NCBI GenBank assembly: GCA_021234155.1
Contig: JAJEKV010000004.1
Coordinates: 13,482,716 to 13,546,715 of the forward strand
DNA length: 64,000 nt
DNA from: Isoetes taiwanensis
Lineage: Eukaryota > Streptophyta > Lycopodiopsida > Isoetales > Isoetaceae
Direction of reading: 5' to 3'
The notes under the pieces are model-generated. The model had not been told where the DNA came from. It was given only the letters and a program-made list of their open reading frames with translations, and did no database searches. Below are positions 48,758-58,811 of the stretch, in pieces; positions within the stretch are counted from its first letter, which is position 1; every line of letters begins with the position of its first letter. Position numbers and translations under genes: made by a program.

Positions 48758-49004
48758 TGTTGGAAGTTGAGTTTGCCTAGTATGACAAGATATGACAATG
48801 GTCATGTACATGTTAGCTTTAGGTGGATCTTTTGACCGTTACATGTTCGCTGTTAGTTTTCCTACAGTTTAGGCGTTAATCAAGGCAGAAGATATGGTAG
48901 CTTGCTATTTGTGGTACTACCTTGAAATGTATAAAGCTAGACTATTATCAATAGAAACGCAGCTCTTGCTGCTGAATTGCTGCTGTATTTTCTGTTTCTT
49001 AATA
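48758..49004 (+). repeat. 5' LTR
   Basis: 247 nt, starts TGTTGGAAG and ends TTCTTAATA, without the usual terminal CA. One substitution versus the 3' LTR (G versus A in ACATGTTC[G/A]CTG). Confidence 0.95.
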
Positions 49005-49016
49005 TGGTATCAGAGC
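49005..49016 (+). other. Primer-binding site
   Basis: TGGTATCAGAGC, immediately next to the 5' LTR; complementary to the 3' end of initiator methionine tRNA, as in most plant copia elements. Confidence 0.9.
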
Positions 49017-49039
49017 AGGACGATCCTCTTTGGTGAACA

Positions 49040-49610
49040 GAGATGGATAAGATGGGTAAGATCGAGAAACTCAGCCACAGGAATGCTTTCTACTGGTTTA
49101 TCATAGTTTGTGGAAAGCTAGCAGAAAAGGGGCTATGGGATCTCGTATCTGGAGATGAGCCAAGACCGTGATCATCCAGACTTCAACGCCCACGAACACA
49201 TATGGCTGATGTGTGTGTGAAAGGAAGTCAAGAAGAGAAGCAAGTGATGCTTAGATGGATGCAAAGAGACGGGAGGCAAGGAATAAGATCATGAAGTATC
49301 TTGATGATAACCCGATTGCTCGTAGAAGCGGGCAGACAAAGGCAAAAGGATGCATGGGATCGGCTTGAGCACCATGTATCGAAGGAAGCACTCTCCAAAG
49401 CCAGGTAGTCATAGAAATCCACCAAATGCTTGTTTTTTTGTCGGGTAATGATATGTCAGAGAGCCGCCATTCAAAGCCAGCCTAGAACCAATGATCCGCA
49501 ATAAGGATTGGCAAAGATGCAAGGGCAATGTGGCATGGAGAATGGAAGGAGACGGATCGGACAATGGAGCATGCAAAGAATGGAGGGCTAGCAAAGAGCT
49601 TATATAGCAG
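49040..49610 (+). pseudogene. Decayed gag-like leader
   Basis: Short frames such as KIEKLSHRNAFYWFI resemble the start of copia gag, but stops appear within 40-50 codons and no CCHC knuckle is seen. Confidence 0.4.
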
Positions 49611-49617
49611 CAGTAGA

Positions 49618-49751
49618 ATGGACGGAGTGGCTATGGTGTTGTCCACTCAAGGCATGAATGTAATGAGCCAGAAATGGGTGAATATGGACGGAGTGGCTAT
49701 GGTGTTTGTCCACTCAAGGCATGAATGTAATGAGCCGTAAATGGGTGAATG
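49618..49751 (+). repeat. 66-bp tandem duplication
   Basis: ATGGACGGAGTGGCTATGGT begins two consecutive units (49,618 and 49,684) that differ at a few positions. The long chimeric ORF starts inside the second unit. Confidence 0.85.
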
Positions 49752-52231
49752 ACGGATTTAACCAAGCAAGATGGAGACCATTTTATAAATTCACGCGGTC
49801 ATTCAAAGTTCTTTGGATTTGGCAAACAGAATACAAGAGGAAGAGGAAAAGCAGGGAACTTGCACTTACGGTTGTGATGTTCCAGGGTTTCAACTGGGAA
49901 TCGTGGAGGAATCCATGCTGGCATGATGCTATACAGGTACCAAAGGATTTGGCAAAAGCTGGAGTGACGGACGTATGGTTGCCACCACGCAGCCATTCCG
50001 TTGCTCCGCAGGGTTACATGCTCCGCAGATGTGGAGATGTTTCAAAATACGGCAATGCGGAGAAGCTTAAGCAGCTCATCTACGAATTTCATGCACAGAA
50101 GGCCAGATGCATAGCAGATATTGAAACCTATTTGTGTGGATTGAAGGCTTGTTGCAGCATAGGGAACTTGGATAATGATCGAAAGGTGCATGCTCAATTT
50201 GCCAAACATAGGATAGGACATGCTGAAACTGGACAAGCAGATCATGCTTTCAACTTGAATGAAGAAATGCAGCAGGACATTTTTGTTGGCAGTATGTTGG
50301 CGGATGTGTATGTGAAATGTGGACATCTCAAAGAAGCCCAGGGAATTTTCGATGAGGCTCTACTAAGAAATGTTGTGATTTGGACCACTCTACTTGGAGG
50401 ATATGGTGAACATAGTTTTGGTCAGGAAGCACTGCAATTATTTGAGCAAATGCAGTTGGAAAGTATGTCTCCAAATGCATTCACATTTGTTTGCAGGTTA
50501 AAAGCTTGGAGCAGCATTGGAGCCATAGATAAGGGGCAACAGTTGCGTAGTGTGGTTGTGGTAGCCCATTTCCTCAAATGGCTTGTTCTGTTTCTTGCAT
50601 GTGGGAGTCGACATGCAGTGAAGCGCTTTGCCATGGAGAATGCACGCTGCAGTCCCATGACCATGGAGTCATTTGGGTTTGTTGATCTCTACGAGCATAT
50701 GTATGGCAGAGATGTGGAGATGGGATTTGAAAGTAGTACAGTTATTTCTAGCAGTTTGATTAGTATGAAAGGCAAGTGTCGGATGCTTAAGGAAGCGAGG
50801 AACATCTTTGATAAATCGATGATTCGGGATGTGATGTCTTGGACTGCTTTGATTGGAGAATATGTTAGTAAAGGGTTTGGCAAGGACGGAAGTGCAAAAG
50901 GTACTGGATTCAGCATGGCACTAGCAGTAGATCTGAATGAATGCAAATGCCATGTTATCATTTCAGATGATGTAGCCATTGAGAAGGCACCAATGCTGGA
51001 GGCTCTCGGGGTTGAGACTGGCAAGGATCTTGTCTCGATTGATTGTATCACTAAGGGAGTGATATGGTGTTACTGGGACACAGAGGGACAAATGCATAAT
51101 ACTCATCCTGAGCAGCATCAACCCGTGCACAATAAAGGAGTTGAAGGGTTTCAACCTTCACGAGGAAAACATGATAGAGCATCTTCTGGATCTTACGTTG
51201 GATGCGCGACAAATGTTGCGTCTTCTCTAGCAGGAAAAGCTAAAGGGAGGCAGTTCATCATGTGTCAAGAGATGAAGACGATGGAGATGTCTGGAATTCG
51301 GCGCTTGCTCATATCCAGAGTTCAGTGCTGGCTGATGCTGATTCGGTGCTGGCTGATTCAATGGTTGCTGATGCGGATCAAGGTAATGTTCTTGACACTT
51401 ACACTAGGCTGTGAATCTGGACTCATTTATGGGCAAGGTGATGCTACTGCCAAGGAAAAAATGTATGTTACGACATTGGGTCATGGACATGGTGATTCTT
51501 CCCGTGAGGAAAGTAACGCAGGAAAGGACAATTTGGTACGTGCTAAGGTTGTTGACTTAAGAGAAGAGAGGTATGAAGGTCAGAAAGGAGAGAAACGAGA
51601 CATGATAGCAAGCAATGCCCCTTCTCCAGTGACCGAAGGTTTTGTAGAAGTGTGCTCTGAACTGTTCCTTGGTTCAACAGAGAAAATGAAAAAAAGAGCA
51701 CGATTAGGGAGATCATTTGGCAAACATTTCGTGGAGCATAGAGGGCATGAAGGTCATGAAATTGTGGATCTTGTGGCTGGCATATCTTCAAATACTCTTA
51801 CCTTTCTTTCTGTTGTGAAAGCTTGCAAGAACAAACAAGTTCTAGATAGGGGGGGAGAAATGAATTCTGAGGTCACACAGAGCGGACTGAATATGAAAAA
51901 TCAAGGTATAACGCCAGATTCTATTACATTCATGAAGGCAGAGAATGTTTTCAATACTATGGAAGTTCAGAGTATTGCCCCATGCAATACACTTGTAGCA
52001 CATGATTGTGCATGTGATCACACTCGTGAGAAGTCGCAGACAGTCTTTTGTTTTTGCTGCAAGGGGGAATGGTCAGGTGGATGGTCCAGCAGAAAGCAAA
52101 AGACCATTAATATTGCAATCAGTGCATGTAAGTCTGAGTTTATGGGAATTTGGTTGAGAAGTTTGCCGATGCATTCACCAGGGTATCTTGCTAAGACAGG
52201 AACTAGACATAGTAGGAGCAATCAGAAATAG
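49706..52231 (+). CDS. Chimeric ORF: alpha-amylase + PPR fragments + copia tail (841 aa)
   Basis: A single uninterrupted frame of 841 codons. Residues about 53-139 match the N-terminal barrel of plant alpha-amylase (FQGFNWESW, GVTDVWLPPRSHSVAPQGYM, KYGNAEKL, CIADI). Residues about 141-280 and 325-391 are PPR repeats (DVYVKCGHLKEAQGIFDEAL, NVVIWTTLLGGYGEHSFGQE, ARNIFDKSM). A further PPR-like piece is at about 694-760. Residues about 792-841 come from the copia RNase H end (WSSRKQKTI, SEFMG). The pieces between are not recognised. None is complete: amylase lacks its catalytic Asp and Glu residues, and the PPR motifs are few. Host segments joined without introns suggest template switching from spliced transcripts. 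Expression is unknown, but 841 open codons in nearly unmutated LTR context is notable. Confidence 0.85.
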   Translation: MSTQGMNVMSRKWVNDGFNQARWRPFYKFTRSFKVLWIWQTEYKRKRKSRELALTVVMFQGFNWESWRNPCWHDAIQVPKDLAKAGVTDVWLPPRSHSVAPQGYMLRRCGDVSKYGNAEKLKQLIYEFHAQKARCIADIETYLCGLKACCSIGNLDNDRKVHAQFAKHRIGHAETGQADHAFNLNEEMQQDIFVGSMLADVYVKCGHLKEAQGIFDEALLRNVVIWTTLLGGYGEHSFGQEALQLFEQMQLESMSPNAFTFVCRLKAWSSIGAIDKGQQLRSVVVVAHFLKWLVLFLACGSRHAVKRFAMENARCSPMTMESFGFVDLYEHMYGRDVEMGFESSTVISSSLISMKGKCRMLKEARNIFDKSMIRDVMSWTALIGEYVSKGFGKDGSAKGTGFSMALAVDLNECKCHVIISDDVAIEKAPMLEALGVETGKDLVSIDCITKGVIWCYWDTEGQMHNTHPEQHQPVHNKGVEGFQPSRGKHDRASSGSYVGCATNVASSLAGKAKGRQFIMCQEMKTMEMSGIRRLLISRVQCWLMLIRCWLIQWLLMRIKVMFLTLTLGCESGLIYGQGDATAKEKMYVTTLGHGHGDSSREESNAGKDNLVRAKVVDLREERYEGQKGEKRDMIASNAPSPVTEGFVEVCSELFLGSTEKMKKRARLGRSFGKHFVEHRGHEGHEIVDLVAGISSNTLTFLSVVKACKNKQVLDRGGEMNSEVTQSGLNMKNQGITPDSITFMKAENVFNTMEVQSIAPCNTLVAHDCACDHTREKSQTVFCFCCKGEWSGGWSSRKQKTINIAISACKSEFMGIWLRSLPMHSPGYLAKTGTRHSRSNQK

Positions 52232-52360
52232 TAAAGGGGACCAGATTGCTTACTGTGTGTTGAGTTTGCTGTCATGCAAATGACCGTGTTTTTCTTGAGG
52301 GGGAGTGTTAAAACTTCATTTTACTTACTGTTTGTTGTGCTACAGATGACCATGTCATTC

Positions 52361-52371
52361 TTGAGGGGGAG
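52361..52371 (+). other. Polypurine tract
   Basis: TTGAGGGGGAG directly precedes the 3' LTR and would prime plus-strand synthesis. A second near-identical tract (about 52,297-52,307), followed by GTGTTAAAAC, lies about 65 nt upstream, suggesting a small duplication. Confidence 0.8.
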
Positions 52372-52618
52372 TGTTGGAAGTTGAGTTTGCCTAGTATGAC
52401 AAGATATGACAATGGTCATGTACATGTTAGCTTTAGGTGGATCTTTTGACCGTTACATGTTCACTGTTAGTTTTCCTACAGTTTAGGCGTTAATCAAGGC
52501 AGAAGATATGGTAGCTTGCTATTTGTGGTACTACCTTGAAATGTATAAAGCTAGACTATTATCAATAGAAACGCAGCTCTTGCTGCTGAATTGCTGCTGT
52601 ATTTTCTGTTTCTTAATA
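52372..52618 (+). repeat. 3' LTR
   Basis: 247 nt, one base different from the 5' LTR; followed by the target duplication GAAAG. Confidence 0.95.
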
Positions 52619-52623
52619 GAAAG

Positions 52624-53790
52624 TGCCTGCAAAATCAAAAAATTAAGGTTACCACTGACTCATAATTAAGATTAACGTGGCAAGAAATAACTTACTTGGA
52701 ATAAATCGTTAATGCTTAATTTGCAATAGTTGATTTCTATTTAAACGACTCTGTGACATTCACAACATTGCTTATGGCAGCTGTTATTCTTGATGTCAAG
52801 TCCCCATTTTTGTTCTACTTTGATTCCATTGCAACTGAGTTCAAATTTTAGTTGTTCCCCTAAGTCATTTATGAATTGAATTTATGCGTGGCTTTCTAGA
52901 TGATGCCCATTTGAATGCTCAGCTTGGAAGCAAGAAGTTGCAGCAGCATAATGGTGTTTACCTTTCAAAATTTCCAAGGATGTCAAGCAGGCAAAACCGT
53001 GTCTACATTTAGAAATCAAAGCTCCACTCCAGCCCTTGCTCTAGATCAAGAAAATTGAAAGCCTAGAACCTGCATTGAGTCACAAGCAAACCATAATTAT
53101 AGAATCCAGGGCATCTGACAATCAACAAACTGTTGATTTGCCATGGTTTCGTGAATTTATTTTATTGCATATAATGTATTTAACACGTAAAAGCATCTTT
53201 GCAGGACATACCTAGACGACTTCATTTTTTATCTCCAGCCATACATCTTCAAATAACCACAATAAAACTACGCAATCCAAGCATACATAAAGGACTTACA
53301 TATATCAATTGTATCTCCGCCCCTGGCAATCCCGCTGTCAGTTTGAAAGAATCCATTCAACTAAATTCGGCTGCTTTGGCATTTCCTAATGATCCATAGA
53401 ATGCTCAAATGCTTTGACATCATTAAAAGATCCATAGAATACTGAAAATAATCTCCCTTGACCAAGGCAATGGATTGTTTTAACTTTAGAATTTGCCGAT
53501 ATCCTGCTACAATTCTCTTCCCTTAAAACAAAGTTTGAGGGGAAGGACATACTGATAGAAAAGATGGGTGATGCTCTGCAAAGAAATTAGTATGATCTTC
53601 AGACAAAACTAAAACTGGAACCTCTATTTAACAGGATCCGCTTGGAGCTCCGCAAGTTAAAAAATGAGATAAAAACTTGACCCAGAAGGGGAGTTGGACA
53701 TATCTTCTGCACCGCCAGGGTAAACGGTAAATATGTGATAAATCACGTTTGTCGCATATTCTGCTCAGAACTCTTACATGCACGCATCAT
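52624..53790. other. No recognisable gene
   Basis: AT-rich flank of the LTR element. No domain-bearing frame. Confidence 0.5.
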
Positions 53791-53885
53791 CCTAAGCATT
53801 CCCATCATTTTGCCATATATTGCCACGCCAACAAAAAAACTTATAGCTAACAAAAACTTCAGAGGACAACACCATCCGGTGTAAT

Positions 53886-54410
53886 AAAATAATGTTGTAA
53901 AAGCTGTGGTTGAAATTGCCCTGCATGAAGTTTCCAGTCTGTCCTGAATCCAAACTTTGAAAGTAATGCCCGTTAGAGATCCCATTGACCCATTGCATGC
54001 CTGCTAAGTTCAGATCATTAAGACTATGATTATCAAAAGATGCTCTAGATGTATAAAAATCTGGACTGATTGCTCCATTGTTTTGAGATCCTAATCCAAA
54101 AATGCTTTCAACTGGAATAAGGCCCTGCTTTGTCTTCAACTGCATGGTGGGTTGATGAAATCCATTGAGAATTGATTTCTCAGAAGTATTATGTGCCATC
54201 GAACCATTGCCAGATTTCGTTATTCCGTTACAATCTTCTTCCCAATAAGCAGGTCCAATCCCGCTGGGCCTGTTTATGGTAGAAACATGGCGCCCATTTC
54301 CATTATACTCTGATCCTTTCTCTAAACTCAGATCCTAAAGTGTAGACGATATTACTTCTTCTCCGACAGACCCATCAGATGAGGAACCCTGCAAATGTTG
54401 TTCTAGAGCT
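53886..54410 (-). CDS. Possible 3' exon of an unrecognised host gene
   Basis: The minus strand is open in one frame from about 54,320 to 53,792 through PSGIGPAYWEEDCNGITKSG, STSEK-type serine-rich sequence and GLGSQNNGAISPDFYTSRAS, ending near YFQSLDSGQTGNFMQGNF. Rich in Asn, Ser and Gly, without membrane segments, as in disordered tails of regulators. Upstream, another piece (LEQHLQGSSSDGSVGEEV) is separated by a stop near 54,340. No domain recognised. The GC-rich island interrupts the gene just upstream. Confidence 0.35.
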
Positions 54411-54414
54411 CCAT

Positions 54415-56860
54415 GGTATCACCTGCGGGAGCTCAGAGAACATACAGAAGGAGGAGTCTATACTCCGGCGCCCTGTTGAGCTTGTGCGCATTCTTTTCTG
54501 CTATAGCCCCTGCTAATTGGCACAATTGCATCCGGCCTCGTCTGCCACACGTATCGCACGAGCTGCCGCATGATGAAGCCAATATGCATGCCGCAGGTGT
54601 TGTTATCGGTCTGTAGCGGGCACATGACCGGTCGCGCAGACGCAGCCCCCCCACATAATAATGTAATGTACCGGTGCCCCCAATCGCCGAACAGCCAAGC
54701 CGCTTACTTGAAAAAGACACCGAGGTGAGATCGCACAAAGGAGCACATAATAGCATGAGGCAAGCACAAGAAACACTCACGACCGAAGCGAGGGTAGGTT
54801 GAGACGAACTCCAGAGACTCTTGGCCGTGTGGGAAGGTTGTCGAAGTACCACCACCCCACATGATCGTCGTCTCCAAGGCCCAGGCGGCGGCGCAGGTCC
54901 GCGTCTCGTATGAGGGTAACGAGCATCCAATGGCCACTGCACGGCAATGACGTAATGATTTTAACGATGCTCTGTGCACCAATTGAAACTAAAGCAAAGA
55001 ATCGCGTGCACCGCCGTGCGGACGATGGGCCATAGGATCAGACGAAGTGTGCCCCAATCAGGATGCTCGACAGGAAGAAAGTGGGAGACGCACTCCTCAG
55101 GAGACACGTTGTGTGTCTCCGACTGGACGTAGTCGTGGTACACACGAGGGTCCACCATCAACAACTCGCGACGCTCCGCTTCGGGTAGCATGTGACGCAA
55201 GGCACTACGTACATGGAACTCCAGTGGTTAGATGTCGACATCATTAGATACAAACTAAAACGGACACGTACCTCATCAGCACTCGTATATGTCCCTCCTC
55301 CCACTGTCCATCGGGTGTGCAAGCCTCGATAAGGTCAACAGTGAGTTGCACGCCGCGATGCCGGGCCGGGCGCCTCCCCGCAAGACCCGTGGCGACGCTT
55401 ATCCGGACGCCCTCCTCGGGCGGGCGAGATGCTCGATAACTGCCGTCGTAGAAGTGGGTGAACACCCTAACCTCCTCCCGTAAGAGGGAAAGGCCGCGGC
55501 TTGGCCGGATCGCAAGTGCTCGAACCGTGTGCCGATCTTCTGTGCGGCTGGGACCATCCTCGAATGGGTACACACACCACGTAGCTCCAGATGGTGTGCC
55601 TGTCAAACTCTCCAAGGTGGTACATGAAGAAACCGCGGGCTCGGCTCTTCATCCATGCCTCAGTTCCCCGACATTGCGGTCGGTGCGGAAATGGCGAGGT
55701 CAAAGTGTGTGCCATACCCGTGCTCGCCATTGCGGTCCTCACTATGTCGTCGAAGACCCGCTGCCCCGGGCGGGTCAGCTCCATCGCTGCTAGCGCCCTA
55801 TGGAAGGGGTGGCCATAAACGATCCCTAAGAACGGACGTGTCCCATGAGAGGGGCCTCGTGGTCGACATAGCCCCTACCTCGACCGAACTCGTCCATGTC
55901 GAGATACAATTCACTATCGCGGGGGACCGAGGGATCGATAGGAGTGTGGACGCTGCGGGCTCTAAAATACTTTGTGAAGGTGGACCCTCGCCGTAACTTG
56001 GCCGAGACTCCGTGATCCCGAGGGGAGCTTCACTAGCGCTCTCCTCCTCGTGGGCAAATGACCACCCATCCTCCTGTGCAATGGCCCGGCCATTGAGAAG
56101 GGCATGTGCGGTCTGTCCTCCTCCGGACTCCACCGCGGTAATCGGCTCTGGCTCTAATGCAACCTTCATAAAGGGGTGCGATCCTCAAGGCCCCGCTCAG
56201 GCTTTGTCTTTGAGCCGGCCTCGTGGAACATGGCGTCAGGGCCCTCGTGAAAGGCCTCCAAGGCAGCCTCGGGTTAGGACATGTTGTAGCCGCGATTGTT
56301 GTTGCGCCTTCGTCGCCTCGCTTCCTCAATGTGTCTTGCAAAGCAGCCTCCAACATACGCGGCTTTGGCGGGGATCTTCTCGACGTTTAGCTGCCCTCTC
56401 CCGCCGGACACCACCCTACCCGCATCTCGATTGTCGCGGACCGTGGGTCGGAATGTCGTCATTTGGGCCACCAAAGATCCGGGTGGTGGCTCGGTGGTGG
56501 CCCCATGTTCGTCACGCGTCAAACCCGAAATCCCGGTCACGACGTATCCCGTTTAAGATAGTGATTGCACCTGTGTCGCGGTGCAAATCCATTGCGCCAA
56601 GAATTGTTGGGGCCCGCCGATCTCAACCGACGGACCCTCGCGGACGAGGCACCAAATGCCATGGTATTCCCCGCCACAAAACAAATACGGTTAACAAGCA
56701 CACACAACAAACCCGGGCGGGTTCGGATTAATGTCGGTTGGGGTACCATTCTAGAATGCTACCGATGCGCCCGGGAAGAAGGGCGCCGCCTCAGAGGCTA
56801 AACGGCGGGGACGCCCTCCATGCCAAACGGGTGGAACGCATCCGAATAAGACATGGTTCT
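54415..56860 (-). other. GC-rich, CpG-rich island; unknown transposon-like coding
   Basis: Base composition jumps sharply at about 54,415 and falls again near 56,860. Open frames of 90-240 codons occur in several registers on both strands, as expected by chance in GC-rich DNA. The minus strand is the better candidate: pieces such as FDDIVRTAMASTGMAHTL, FMYHLGEFDRHTIWSYVV and HMLPEAERRELLMVDPRVYH look protein-like. They lie in different frames and must be introns or decay apart. I recognise no domain. High CpG retention suggests recent arrival or lack of methylation. Confidence 0.4.
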
Positions 56861-57030
56861 CGGCGGTCTCGAATAGATATCTGAGGTACAGGTGAACATT
56901 AACACAAGCCTGAGTACAAACCTATTGATGCATTGGGGTCTTCACCAAACACAAATAGAACAAAAACGCATTTGAATCCAAATCCAAATTAATATGCTTT
57001 ATTACTTCAATGCTAGTTGTCATGTCAACC

Positions 57031-57087
57031 TTAACCCTAACCCCAACCCTAACCCTAACCCTAACCCTAACCCTAACCCTAACCCTA
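57031..57087 (+). repeat. Interstitial (CCCTAA)n telomere-like tract
   Basis: About nine tandem CCCTAA hexamers (with one CCCCAA), i.e. TTAGGG on the minus strand. Most land plants have the heptamer TTTAGGG at telomeres, so the hexamer is unusual. It lies about 5 nt upstream of CACTATATAAG. Confidence 0.9.
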
Positions 57088-57091
57088 CATC

Positions 57092-57101
57092 CACTATATA
57101 A
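57092..57101 (+). promoter_or_regulatory. TATA box after telomere-like tract
   Basis: CACTATATAAG lies directly after the CCCTAA tract and about 95 nt before the ATG at 57,190. Telo-box plus TATA arrangements are known in plant promoters; here the box is greatly expanded. Assignment is by pattern only. Confidence 0.45.
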
Positions 57102-57189
57102 GTCCATCCCTCAATCCTCCTCCTCCTCCTCAAGTCTCGCCTCCCCCTCCTCCTCCTCCTCCTCCAATCTTCTTGCCCATCTCGTTATA

Positions 57190-57381
57190 ATGGTCCGGCA
57201 GTTAAAGACCACGTGGGCGCGGTATAACCCTTCTAGCAGCAATCCTCCTCCTCCTCCAAGGGACGTCTCCACTGACCCCCCTCCTCCTCCTCCTCCTCGC
57301 AGGGCCAGCAATCCCCCTGCTTCTCCTGCTCCTTTCACCATCGTCGCAAGGATGAGTGAAAGGGAGCTCGATTGCCTTTGA
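57190..57381 (+). CDS. Short proline-rich ORF
   Basis: 63 codons starting MVRQLKTTWARYNPSSSNPP and rich in proline runs encoded by CCT repeats, ending MSERELDCL. Preceded by a CT-rich leader and TATA box. No known domain. It may be the N-terminal piece of a transposon protein, since the frame is followed within 20 nt by another open stretch, or a chance frame in a CCT microsatellite. Confidence 0.35.
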   Translation: MVRQLKTTWARYNPSSSNPPPPPRDVSTDPPPPPPPRRASNPPASPAPFTIVARMSERELDCL

Positions 57382-57576
57382 CGCCCGGGCGTTCCCGCAA
57401 ATGAACGATCGGTAGAATGGCTCAACGAGCCAAATAAAGATGAAACGATGCTGAGCGTACAGATAATGATGCAAGTGGTTGCATCAAATTGTCACGTCCT
57501 CAACATGGACAAAAACAGTGTATAATTTTTGTTTTATGAATGGGAAATAAGTAATAGATTCAATATCTTTAGTAGT

Positions 57577-57700
57577 GGAATATGTATCAATATGTATCAA
57601 TATCAATATGCTTTCTAATCAGTATGTATCAATATCAATATGTATCAATATCAATATGTAGTATCAATATGTATCAATATCAATATCATTCTACTCAATA
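57577..57700 (+). repeat. ATCAATATGT minisatellite
   Basis: Units of ATCAATATGT and ATCAAT repeat about ten times with small variations, yielding a tyrosine-glutamine-serine frame by chance. No further structure. Confidence 0.85.
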
Positions 57701-57734
57701 TCAAGTACTAGAAATAAAGGCACCAAATCACTTG

Positions 57735-57832
57735 ACTTGGAACCACGGATTTAACGCGAGCTTGGAACCCGGACTAACTCGAGCTTGAAGTCGGATTAAC
57801 TCGAGCTTGGAACCGGACGAACTCGAGCTCAA
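57735..57832 (+). repeat. AACTCGAGCTTGGAAC minisatellite
   Basis: Four diverged units of about 25 nt with core CTCGAGCTTGGAACCGGA. Adjacent to the previous minisatellite. Confidence 0.75.
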
Positions 57833-57835
57833 ATC

Positions 57836-58460
57836 TTAGCTCAAATAAGGTTTAAGCTTAACCCAAGATTCCTTCACACCCCTCCCATTCGAAATATTCA
57901 GGTGGCATTGGAATTCCATTCTAAAAAATTGGTGGCCTCTCCTCAAAAAGTGCGGGTTAAACTTAAGTAAACCCGACCGACCACAGGGATTTGTTGGACT
58001 GCTCGGGCGCCGATTACACCGAGGGGTTCGGCCCAGCGACCTGGCCTCGCACGGGCACCCGTACGCCTCCGACACACCCGCGAGGGCTGTCTGCTTGGAT
58101 TTGACGAGGTTTCGCCTGCGGGCAACCCGATTCAGCTCGCGCACGCCTGATTCGGCCCGATTCCAGGCCATCCCACCTTAACCGCCGCTTTGGGTCGGGG
58201 CTTTGGGCGAACCCGGTGGGTGGCGCCACCTCACCGCCACCTAAACATTTTGGGTTCGCGGGCGATCCGGAGTTTATCCGCCTTTTTTAAGGTTCGCTCA
58301 AGCGAGCCCTACTGCCCCGAACTCAATTTCGGAGCCGATCAAGCACGGGCCTTTTGTCAGGCTGCGTGTGATAGGAAAATCGATCCAGAATTTTCTTTAT
58401 GTTTTCCTAATGTAGATTTAATTTTGCCTTCGCCACGTCACAGCCTTTAATATGCCACCT
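57836..58460 (-). other. GC-rich segment without recognised gene
   Basis: Another GC-rich patch with several overlapping frames (minus 57,836-58,171 among them), no recognised domain. Likely repeat-derived and possibly linked to the 54.4-56.9 kb island. Confidence 0.35.
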
Positions 58461-58811
58461 TATTAAGTGGCTTTGCGCATTAATATTTTTTTTATATTTC
58501 AATTATTTACGCAAGTTACTTCATTATGCCACCTCAAAATCCTATTGCCTAATTGCTTATGCCACCTCACCCTCCATATTAATTATGGTGCAATTTCTTT
58601 GCACTTTCCTTAAGCTCAAAATCAATGGCCAAGATTTAGCTGCCCCATATCCGACGGTGGTGCATGCCCCCATGCATGCCCATGCATGCCCCCCATCAGA
58701 TCTGAGGGCCACAATTATGCCACCTCAAGATTTGAAGGGCCAGGATTGATGTCTATATACACCCTAAAAATGATGCCCCCCATCCGATATACCTATATAT
58801 ATATCATTGAT

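Larger units (their letters stand above)
48758..52618 (+). mobile_element. Ty1/copia-type LTR element carrying host gene fragments
   Basis: LTRs at 48,758-49,004 and 52,372-52,618 are 247 nt each and differ at one base. They are flanked by the 5-bp target duplication GAAAG (48,753-48,757 and 52,619-52,623). The primer-binding site TGGTATCAGAGC follows the left LTR directly; it is the classic match to initiator tRNA-Met. A purine tract, TTGAGGGGGAG, precedes the right LTR. The interior is only 3.37 kb. It lacks protease, integrase and reverse transcriptase, and instead holds a chimeric ORF of host gene fragments. Such an element must have moved using another copia element's proteins. The near identical LTRs indicate recent insertion. 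Confidence 0.95.

Noticed and set aside
54433-56731. Long ORFs on both strands as genes
   Set aside because: GC-rich DNA has few stops; codon registers change without splice context and no domain is visible.
56922-57107. ORF of RVRVRV repeats
   Set aside because: It is the telomere-like hexamer tract read in the reverse direction.
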